From positions 1-47,123 of the forward strand of contig DATDCY010000037.1 of assembly GCA_036524115.1 (NCBI GenBank): a stretch of DNA of 47,123 nucleotides, written 5' to 3'. The position numbers and the translations under genes were made by a program. Shown here piece after piece: positions 40,399 to 47,123 of this stretch. This DNA is from a bacterium. Its GTDB lineage: Bacteria > JAUVQV01 > DATDCY01. The stretch's first letter is position 1; each line of letters opens with the position of its first letter. The notes beneath the pieces were generated by a model. The model searched no databases. It was not told the DNA's origin and saw nothing but the letters and a program-made list of their open reading frames with translations.

Positions 40399-42750
40399 CT
40401 AGAAGAACCGGTAATCCGGGACCGCGAGCGCCTTGTCCTGCACCGCCACGATCTCCTCCGGCGTCGGCACGGTCGACCGCACGGTGATCTCGATCGAAAC
40501 GCGCCCCGGCGTCTCTCCGGCGACGTACTCGGTGGCGGTCTGACCATTCCGGTCCGTCAGGCCACGGTCGCTCCTGAGCTCGCCGGTCCCCTCGACGATC
40601 GCGTACTCCACTTCGACGCCGTCGTTCGGGTTGTCGTTGATGTCGGTCACGAGGACCTCAAGATCGGCGCGGCTGCGGCCGTCCGCCGGCAGCGTCTGCG
40701 GGTCGAGCTTGAGGGCGATCTTTGCCGGGGCGTCGCTGCGCAGCTCGATCTGGACGGAGTCGCTGATGCCGGCCGCGACGTCCTTGGCGGTGACGACGAC
40801 CAGGCCGATCTTCTTGCCCGCGGTGTACACCGCGCGCGCCTCGCCGTTGCGGTCCGTCAAGTCCTTCACCACCCGGATCGAGCCCGTGCCGGAGGCGACC
40901 GCGAAGTCCACCTTCCGCCCCTCGACCGGCTTGCCCAAGAGGGTCACCCGCGCGGTCAGCCGCGCCGTGCTCTTGCCGTCCGCCGTCAGCCACTCATCGC
41001 TCGACGTGAGCTTGATCTCGTAGCCCTCGGCCTCCGCCGCCACCGTGACCGGCTGAAGCTCGAGCTGCGCCGTCGCGGTGATGTAGGTCTTCACCCAGCC
41101 CGAGCCGACGTCGTTGCTGAGCATGTCGCGGGCGACGAGAATTGCCGTCTTCGCAGCGAAACCCGCGACGTACGTGGCGCTCACCTTGCCGAAGAGGTCG
41201 GTCTTGCCGAACCGCATCTCCTTCACCGTGCCGCCGACCTGCTCCGTGAACGCGCCGCCACCCACGATCCCCGTGTACTGCGATGTCGTGAAGAGCATGA
41301 ACTTCACGTCGTGGTCAGGGACCGGCGTCCCGTTGGCATTCGTCACGGTCACGTCAACCCGCGCCGTCGACTTCTCGTCGGCTTTGAGCTCCTGCGGGTC
41401 CGTTGTCACCGCCAGCCTCAGACTGGGGTCCATCGCGAACGGGTAGTCGTTGGTCGCCGTCACCGTCATCCCGTCCGCCACAAGGCGCCCGACGAGGGCA
41501 GCGCGCCCGTACCGGTCCCGCCAACCCACCTTGTACTCGCCGGTGTAGACTCCCGGGGCCGTCTCCGTGAGCGCCTGATTCACGATCGGCGTGATCACCT
41601 GGCGCCGCGACCCGTCGCGCATGAGCGCGACCACCGACACGTAGTACGGCTTGTCGACCTCCGGCGTCTCGAGCGTGTAGACCTGCTCCTCGACCCCGAG
41701 TTTCGCCGCCGGCTCCATGCCCGGGGCCGCGGGGTCGAAAGGCGTCTGCGCGATGAACACCTCGTACCCGCTGACGTTCTTCAGCCAGACCTCGCCTTCC
41801 TCGAACGCCTCCTTGTCGCCGCTGTAGATGCCCCAGCCGCGCCAGTCGATCTCCAGCTTCTTGCCGACCTCCGGATAGTGCACGAGGTCGAACGTCGCGT
41901 TCCCGCCCTTCGACCCCTTGAGCACGACGCCCACCGTGTCCCCCGCAACCAGCTTGCCGGAGAACCCGGCCACCTTCCGGGCGTTGTGGTGCACGGCAGA
42001 CACCGCCGGCGGCTCGATTTCCTTGCCGGTCGCGACGTTCAGCAGCCGGAACTCCTTGATCACCGAGCGCATCGAATTGGAATACGTGCGACCGCCGAAC
42101 TCGACCCCCAAGTCCATGGTGGCGGCCTTTGCCAGGATGGGACCGAGGCCCTCGTCGGAACCCTGGTTGGTCCTGATCTTCCTGCCATTGATGTAGAGCG
42201 AATCCCTCTTGCCCTGTTGCCAGGTTACCGTCAGCCTGAAAGTGCCGCCCCTGCCCACGCGGAACGGAACCCGCGGAATCCAGGCCATGCCCCAGCGCTT
42301 GCCGTCCGCGCGGCTGAAGGTCCGGAACGTTCCCCCGCCCAGGATAGCCGGCGCCGGCTGGTTCCAGCCGCCCGTGCTCTTCCAGTCGAAGAGCATCGCA
42401 TAGAGCGTCTCGCCCTGCGCATCGTACAACGTGAACAACGTCTCGAAGGGGGCCTCCTCGGCCCGCTTGATGACGAAGTCGAGAGTACCCTCCTTCGGGT
42501 TGAACCCGGCTTTGGCCAGGTCGACGGTGATTCTCCCCTGAGGCGTGGTCCGGATGCCCCCCGACTTGGCCCGCCAGCCCGTGCCTTCCCGCCGGTCGCC
42601 GACCTCCCCGCCCTCGCGGGTGATCGCTGCCGACTCCTGGCTGAAATCCGTGTTCACCAGCACGGCGGCGCGAACCGGTCCCGCGAGGGCACCCGCGAGC
42701 GCCGCGACAACTGCCGCCCCGAGCAACCCACTTCGCCACCACCTTCTCAT
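40399..42750 (-). CDS. Secreted LamG-like / Big_1 Ig-like repeat protein
   Basis: A 783-residue exported protein. The signal peptide is residues 1-28 (cleavage after PVRA). Residues ~30-235 form a LamG/concanavalin-like beta region, with DSLYINGRKIRT and VIKEFRLLNVATGKE. Residues ~240-445 look like fibronectin- or Ig-type strands. Three Big_1 (invasin/intimin-type) repeats follow at ~450-565, 575-680 and 685-775, marked by LKADEKSTARVDVTV, LTADGKSTARLTARV and LPADGRSRADLEVLV. This fits a cell-surface or extracellular structural protein. The ATG at 42750 is chosen for the signal peptide and for AGGGGGGAA just upstream; longer in-frame extensions lie in the cytochrome gene. Ig-like folds are the acceptors of animal TMTC enzymes, which makes it a candidate client. 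Confidence 0.87.
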   Translation of the reverse strand: MRRWWRSGLLGAAVVAALAGALAGPVRAAVLVNTDFSQESAAITREGGEVGDRREGTGWRAKSGGIRTTPQGRITVDLAKAGFNPKEGTLDFVIKRAEEAPFETLFTLYDAQGETLYAMLFDWKSTGGWNQPAPAILGGGTFRTFSRADGKRWGMAWIPRVPFRVGRGGTFRLTVTWQQGKRDSLYINGRKIRTNQGSDEGLGPILAKAATMDLGVEFGGRTYSNSMRSVIKEFRLLNVATGKEIEPPAVSAVHHNARKVAGFSGKLVAGDTVGVVLKGSKGGNATFDLVHYPEVGKKLEIDWRGWGIYSGDKEAFEEGEVWLKNVSGYEVFIAQTPFDPAAPGMEPAAKLGVEEQVYTLETPEVDKPYYVSVVALMRDGSRRQVITPIVNQALTETAPGVYTGEYKVGWRDRYGRAALVGRLVADGMTVTATNDYPFAMDPSLRLAVTTDPQELKADEKSTARVDVTVTNANGTPVPDHDVKFMLFTTSQYTGIVGGGAFTEQVGGTVKEMRFGKTDLFGKVSATYVAGFAAKTAILVARDMLSNDVGSGWVKTYITATAQLELQPVTVAAEAEGYEIKLTSSDEWLTADGKSTARLTARVTLLGKPVEGRKVDFAVASGTGSIRVVKDLTDRNGEARAVYTAGKKIGLVVVTAKDVAAGISDSVQIELRSDAPAKIALKLDPQTLPADGRSRADLEVLVTDINDNPNDGVEVEYAIVEGTGELRSDRGLTDRNGQTATEYVAGETPGRVSIEITVRSTVPTPEEIVAVQDKALAVPDYRFF

Positions 42751-42833
42751 CGCCGTTCCCCCCTGGATCCCGCGTCCAGTCTCATTCCGCATCGTAGTAC
42801 CCCGAATCCGTCCTTTTGTTGCCGGCCCGCGGG

Positions 42834-45800
42834 TTACCATGCGCCACCCCACGGCGACACCTTGTTCCAGCCGCCGCTCTTGAGATCGTCGTTGGCGCGG
42901 TGGCAGTTGTCTGCCGCCTCCCAGTAGGGGGCGTACTTGTTCCTGTCCGTCAGCGTCGCGTTCGTGTAGAGCGACTGCGACGCGCTCTTGTTCGGGCCCC
43001 AGGCGTTCGAGTTGCTCGTGGTCTTCCCCGCGTGGTTGATGTCGAGGCAGTTGGTGATGAGCAGCTTCGGCAGGCGCGAGGCGTGCGGGTTGTGGCACTT
43101 CGAGCACGGGAACTGATGGTACTGGTTCTGGTTCCAGCTCGTGGTGCTCACCGAGGACTGGACCGCGCCCCAGTTGTAGGAATTGTAGTTGTATTGGCCG
43201 GCAAACCGGGGCGCGTACATGCCGCCCGAGCCACGGTATCCGTACCCCGCTCTCGAGGCCCTGAGCTTCCAGTTGAGGTACCCCTGGTCCGGCACCTGGC
43301 TGTATGCCGTAGGCGTCCTCGACGAAATGAAGTTCACCATCGGCCGCCCGTGCGTGAAGTCGAAGATGTCAGCCGCGCCGGTGCCGGACGTCCCGGTGCC
43401 TCCGATCACGGCGTTGGCGTGACCGTTCGTCCCGTACCAGAAGGCCTCGCTGACGTAGTCCATCGTGTTCACGTTGGTGGTGTGGCACGCCGTGCAGAGG
43501 CCCGCGCTCGACCCCAGCGCCCAGCTGTTGGTGCTGGTCGGCCGGCTGCCGATCGCCAGGTTCGGGTTGTTCTCGTCGATGAAGTACCCGCCCTGCTCGG
43601 TGTACGCCGTGCCGCCGCGCGGCAGCGACCCGAAGCCCTTGTTCGTGTAGTTCTTGTTGAAGGGCGCGCCGTCCTCGGGGTACGGGCTGCCCTTCCAGGT
43701 GCCGCGCAGGAACGGCTTGGCGATTGTCGAGCCGCCGCCGTTCGTACCGAAGTGCACGTTGTGGCAGTAGCTGCAGCGGATCAGGCTGATGGCGTCCGGG
43801 GTCTCGGTCATTCTGCCGAACGACCCGCTGACCGCGGCGCCGCCGGCCGTGTTCGCCGTGTGGATGGACTGGATCGTCCCGACCTTGTAGGCGAACGCCG
43901 TCTGGGCGCTGTTCCATGTCGACCCTCGCCACCGCATCGTGCTGATCGTCCCGAAGTTGTAGTTGGCGGACGCCGCCAGGCCGTTCGTCTGGGTGTTCGT
44001 GCCCCACTCCGAGACCTCGTTCGCGTCGGCCAGGCTGCCGTTCTTGTTGAAGTCGTGGCAGTTCCAGCAGATCTCGGCCTCCGTCGTCCCCGAGGTCTGG
44101 TTGCCGCCGAGCACGTAGCCGACGACCCCGGTGTCGACCGTGTGGTTGTAGTGCGTCCACCCGGCCACCGCGCTCCCGAACGCGTTCTTGATCGCGACGA
44201 CGTTGGCGTCGCCCTTCTTCGAATGCGTCGCGCCCCGGTTGCCACCCGGGTGGCAGTCGTCGCACCCGGCCGCGGTCGTGCTCCGGGTGAGCTTGGTGTG
44301 CGGATCGCCGATGGCCACCTGCGGCGCGTTGGTGTTGTTGACGTTGTCGTGGCACGACGTGCACTTGCCGGCGCCGAGCCGCAGCAGGTTCTTGCCGCTC
44401 GTGGTGTTCACCGCGGCGAACTGGTGCGCAGCGTCGTTGCCATGGCACTTCGTGCTCGCGCAGCCCCCGCTCGACGTCTGGTAGCTGGCGCTGGCCGTGC
44501 TCGGCGTGCCGCCGTTGAGTTCGACGCTGCCGTTCGTGTGCCCGCCGTAGGTGTCCAGCCCGTTGAGCACGCTCGTCGCCATGTAGACGTACGGCGAGGC
44601 CGGGTTGGCGATGCCGCCCGTGCCCTTCATGCCGTGGCAGAAGCTGCACTCGTCGTGGTTGTCGGTGAGGGCCGTCGTGTTCCCGAGCACCTGCGTATCG
44701 TGGTTGACCGGCGCCACCCCGCTCGCGTGGAGGTTGTTCGTGGGGTCGGAGGGACTGGTCGGCGGGTAGCCATGGCAGGTCCGGCAGGTCGCGCCGCCGA
44801 AGTCCCGGGCGGCCACCGTCCAGGCCGAGCTCTCCATCCGGTACCCCGAGCGGTAGTCGTGGCACACGGCGTTGTTGCAGCCGTAGGTCGTCGTCACGTA
44901 ACCCACGCCGGTGACGTTCATCTCGATGCTGCCGTTGCCGTGGTAGCTCTGGCTGTCGAGGGCGCGCCAGAAGCTCCCCCCGAGCGAGTAGTTCGGATGG
45001 GCGTCCGCGGTGTCGTTGACGCCGTGGCACATCTTGCAGGTGTTGTGCCGCCCCGGCGTCATGACGCTCCCCGCGGTGTCGGTGGTGTTCCAGTGGTAGC
45101 TGTGCTCGACGTTGTTGTCCGTCGCGTTGTGCGTGCCCGTGCCGAAGTTCCAGCCCGCGGCCTCGGTCCCGTGGCAGCCGCCGCACTCGGACTTCGTCTG
45201 GGTCGGGTCATTGGTGCCCAGGTACGAGTCGGTGCTCCAGATGCGCGCCCACGAGCCGGCGTCGCCGGCGCCATCGTGGCAGCCCGTCACCCCGACGCCC
45301 GCGCCCGAGCAGCTGAACGCGGTGTCGTTGAAGGCCGTCCGCATCGTGGAGTTCAGGTGGAACTCGTTCGAGGCCTGACTCACGACATCCGTGGCGAACG
45401 CGCCGTCGGCGTGCGCCGTGGCCGTGGAGACGTTGTGACAGCTCGTGCAGCTGCCCACGGTGCCCGAGAAGGCGTCGTCGTGCGACTCGTGCGAGATCGT
45501 CGGCACGGTGGCGTTGTTGTGCAGACCGCTCCGCGGGTTGAGCCCCACCGTCGTCGTGTTGCTGTGGCAGTAGGTGGTGCAGTTGCTGAAGGAGAGGTCC
45601 CAGTCCGGCGTGCCCGTTGCGTGGCAGCCCAGGCCGGTCCCGGTCGACGTGCAGGTGCGCGCCGTCGTGCTGTAGTTGTACGACACCGTGCCGGTGATAC
45701 TGATGCCGGCCTCGTCATAGGTGGCCGTCGCCGCGTCCACCGTGCTGGTCGAGTAGTTGATGTGCGCCGTGGACGTCGGCAGCGTGCCGTGGCACGTCGC

Positions 45801-47123
45801 GCAGACCTTGCCCTTGTCGAAGTGGTTGTTGTGGCTCCTCGACAGCGGCGGCACGTACGCCGTGTTGCCCGAGGAGGTCGGCGACGCCGCGTAGTAGTGG
45901 CACGCGTCGCAGGCGAGGCCGCCGGTGGTGTTCCACAGCGCCGACACTGCGGTCCCGTTGTTGTGGCAGTTCGTCGTCCGGCACGACCCGTTGGCCGCGC
46001 CGCCGATGGCCGGCGAGGCGCCAAGCGAGTAGGTCACCAGCGCGCCGGTGAAGTTGACGCTCAGGTTGATGTGCGTCGAGGCCGTCTGGATCGCGTGGCA
46101 GACCGTGCACGGCGCCGTCGCGAACCGCAGGTGCTCGTTGTGCGCGTTCGTGGTCATGCTCGCGCCGTCCTGGTGGCAGAGCGTGCAGTTCACCTGGGTC
46201 GTGTTCCAACTGTACGCGGTGTTGTTCGGCGTCCCGGTCGTGGCGCTCAGGCCGTTGTTGTGGCAGACGTTCGTGCCGCACGTCCCGAAGCTGCCGCCGT
46301 TCGCCTGGACGAGCCGGTCCGCCGGGCTGCCGTACGTGAAGGCCACGCCGCTGAAGGTCAGCGTGCCGTTGGCGTGCGTCGAGACCGTCTGCGGGCTGGG
46401 CCCGTGGCAGTCCGCGCAGGTGATGACATCACCGAAGGTCGTGCTCGCGTTCAGGTGCGCCGTGTGCGCCCCCGTGTTCATCGAGGCCACCGTGTTCCCG
46501 TGGCACTCCACGCACGAGTTCGTCCCGCCGATCGTCGTCCCCCACGTGTACGGCGAGTCCGCGTTCGTCGCCCGGCCGTTGTTGTGGCAGACGTTGACCC
46601 CGCAGTTCCCGTTGACCGACGGATAGTTGTAGTTCTGGTAGGTGAATGCCACGCTCCCGCCGGCAAGCGCGAACGTCCCGTTCAGGTGGTTGGTCGCCGG
46701 GGGCGTCCCCGGGATACCCCACGCCGTCGAGGCGTTGTGGCAGGTCGGGCACGTCATCTGCCCGCCGCCGGCCCGCGTCGCCGTCGAGGTGTGCGCCACG
46801 TGCGAGGACTCGGTCGTCGCGTCCACGTGGCACATCACGCAGCCGGTCTGGTTCGCGCCGTACCAGCGGTAGTCGTTCGGCGCCGTCACCGTCGTGTTCT
46901 TGTTGTTGTGGCAGTCGATCGCGTTGCAGCCGCTGCTCGTCGCCTGCACCTGGTAGCTCGCGTTGTACGCCGTCGCCACCATCACGCCGTCGGCGTCCGC
47001 AGTCCCCTTGCTCCAGATCCGCTTGAACCCGCCAAGCGCGGTGTCCGCCGGCTGCACCGCCAGCTTCTCCGCAAGGGAACCGTTCCACGACGTGTTGTAG
47101 TGGCCCGCGTGTCCCGTGCTCGG
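42834..47123 (-). CDS. Giant multihaem c-type cytochrome with CX2CH and CX4CH sites (5' end beyond window)
   Basis: At least 1429 residues; the N-terminus and signal peptide lie beyond the right edge. I count 19 CX2CH sites, 6 CX4CH sites (such as CNAIDCH, CGVNVCH, CASTKCH) and one CX3CH (CTTYCH), plus two Cys-His sites whose partner Cys is 8 or 9 residues before. In the upstream half CX4CH and CX2CH alternate with spacing of about 100 residues, like the CxxxxCH/CXXCH repeats known from Geobacter. It is rich in Ser, Thr, Asn and Gly between hemes. Such proteins carry electrons across or outside the cell envelope. It ends 83 bp before the Ig-like gene, so the two are probably co-transcribed. 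The last ~300 residues have few hemes and many Tyr, Trp and Asn. Confidence 0.92.
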   Translation of the reverse strand, partial: PSTGHAGHYNTSWNGSLAEKLAVQPADTALGGFKRIWSKGTADADGVMVATAYNASYQVQATSSGCNAIDCHNNKNTTVTAPNDYRWYGANQTGCVMCHVDATTESSHVAHTSTATRAGGGQMTCPTCHNASTAWGIPGTPPATNHLNGTFALAGGSVAFTYQNYNYPSVNGNCGVNVCHNNGRATNADSPYTWGTTIGGTNSCVECHGNTVASMNTGAHTAHLNASTTFGDVITCADCHGPSPQTVSTHANGTLTFSGVAFTYGSPADRLVQANGGSFGTCGTNVCHNNGLSATTGTPNNTAYSWNTTQVNCTLCHQDGASMTTNAHNEHLRFATAPCTVCHAIQTASTHINLSVNFTGALVTYSLGASPAIGGAANGSCRTTNCHNNGTAVSALWNTTGGLACDACHYYAASPTSSGNTAYVPPLSRSHNNHFDKGKVCATCHGTLPTSTAHINYSTSTVDAATATYDEAGISITGTVSYNYSTTARTCTSTGTGLGCHATGTPDWDLSFSNCTTYCHSNTTTVGLNPRSGLHNNATVPTISHESHDDAFSGTVGSCTSCHNVSTATAHADGAFATDVVSQASNEFHLNSTMRTAFNDTAFSCSGAGVGVTGCHDGAGDAGSWARIWSTDSYLGTNDPTQTKSECGGCHGTEAAGWNFGTGTHNATDNNVEHSYHWNTTDTAGSVMTPGRHNTCKMCHGVNDTADAHPNYSLGGSFWRALDSQSYHGNGSIEMNVTGVGYVTTTYGCNNAVCHDYRSGYRMESSAWTVAARDFGGATCRTCHGYPPTSPSDPTNNLHASGVAPVNHDTQVLGNTTALTDNHDECSFCHGMKGTGGIANPASPYVYMATSVLNGLDTYGGHTNGSVELNGGTPSTASASYQTSSGGCASTKCHGNDAAHQFAAVNTTSGKNLLRLGAGKCTSCHDNVNNTNAPQVAIGDPHTKLTRSTTAAGCDDCHPGGNRGATHSKKGDANVVAIKNAFGSAVAGWTHYNHTVDTGVVGYVLGGNQTSGTTEAEICWNCHDFNKNGSLADANEVSEWGTNTQTNGLAASANYNFGTISTMRWRGSTWNSAQTAFAYKVGTIQSIHTANTAGGAAVSGSFGRMTETPDAISLIRCSYCHNVHFGTNGGGSTIAKPFLRGTWKGSPYPEDGAPFNKNYTNKGFGSLPRGGTAYTEQGGYFIDENNPNLAIGSRPTSTNSWALGSSAGLCTACHTTNVNTMDYVSEAFWYGTNGHANAVIGGTGTSGTGAADIFDFTHGRPMVNFISSRTPTAYSQVPDQGYLNWKLRASRAGYGYRGSGGMYAPRFAGQYNYNSYNWGAVQSSVSTTSWNQNQYHQFPCSKCHNPHASRLPKLLITNCLDINHAGKTTSNSNAWGPNKSASQSLYTNATLTDRNKYAPYWEAADNCHRANDDLKSGGWNKVSPWGGAW

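Noticed and set aside
42751-42833. Possible separate promoter for the Ig-like protein gene in the 83-bp gap after the cytochrome
   Set aside because: No hexamer pair with sound spacing is present; a ribosome site is clear, so co-transcription with the cytochrome is simpler.
40288-42927. An 879-codon open frame on plus, opposite the Ig-like protein gene
   Set aside because: It is the antisense of a convincing gene with signal peptide and Ig repeats. High GC content at third positions leaves opposite frames open, and the translation is rich in Arg, His, Pro and Asp with no recognisable domain.
42834-47123. Degenerate repeats in the cytochrome DNA considered as a CRISPR or tandem repeat array
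   Set aside because: The periodicity follows the protein's haem motifs; unit lengths vary and there are no identical direct repeats with unique spacers.

Overview
This is a gene-dense, GC-rich bacterial window with almost no spacer DNA. The closing gene is a huge multihaem cytochrome that mixes CX2CH with CX4CH haem sites, a pattern best known from Geobacter-type metal reducers. Together with the composition this suggests a Desulfuromonadota/Desulfobacterota-like organism. That placement is inference: no ribosomal or taxonomic marker gene lies in the window, and I see no tRNA, rRNA, insertion sequence, integrase or CRISPR array.

From 1 to about 40.2 kb the window is a membrane glycosylation-type locus. 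It holds ten paralogous TMTC-like proteins: an N-terminal GT-C membrane domain with an Asp-Asp pair in the first loop, the signature HPLHVESVAWVxERKDVL or a variant, an ADRYxYLP-like motif, then C-terminal TPRs. They lie at <1-1780(-), 1807-3573(+), 3606-5534(+), 8461-9978(-), 22446-24371(+), 24402-26243(+), 27965-29743(-), 30859-32640(+), 32640-34457(+) and 38598-40211(-). Among them are four other polytopic proteins (5531, 14770, 19763, 26158), two polyprenyl-phosphate sugar synthases of the DPM1/ALG5 type (7749, 14016), five membrane-anchored SGNH hydrolase-like proteins, a bicupin, an orphan ResB-like cytochrome c biogenesis protein, two tandem radical SAM/SPASM proteins and a CDP-alcohol phosphatidyltransferase. 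My working model is that the synthases charge a lipid carrier with mannose or glucose, the GT-C enzymes transfer the sugar outside the membrane to protein or polysaccharide, and the SGNH proteins adjust acyl groups.

From 40.2 kb to the right edge, the minus strand carries a partial giant cytochrome, then a secreted protein with a LamG-like region and three Ig-like (Big_1) repeats, then a 20-residue peptide gene closed by a strong intrinsic terminator. These surface proteins are plausible clients of the neighbouring glycosylation enzymes, but nothing in the sequence proves this.

Two further patterns stand out. Many genes have a promoter-like -10 element, several with TTGACA exactly 17 bp upstream, ending only 5-11 nt before the start codon, which predicts leaderless or nearly leaderless mRNAs. 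Around 17.96 and 19.6 kb there are joined gene fragments: a radical SAM gene and a flavin amine oxidase both missing their 5' parts and abutting head to head, and a promoter plus FAD-motif N-terminus fused to another gene's tail. These mark deletions, rearrangements or assembly joins.
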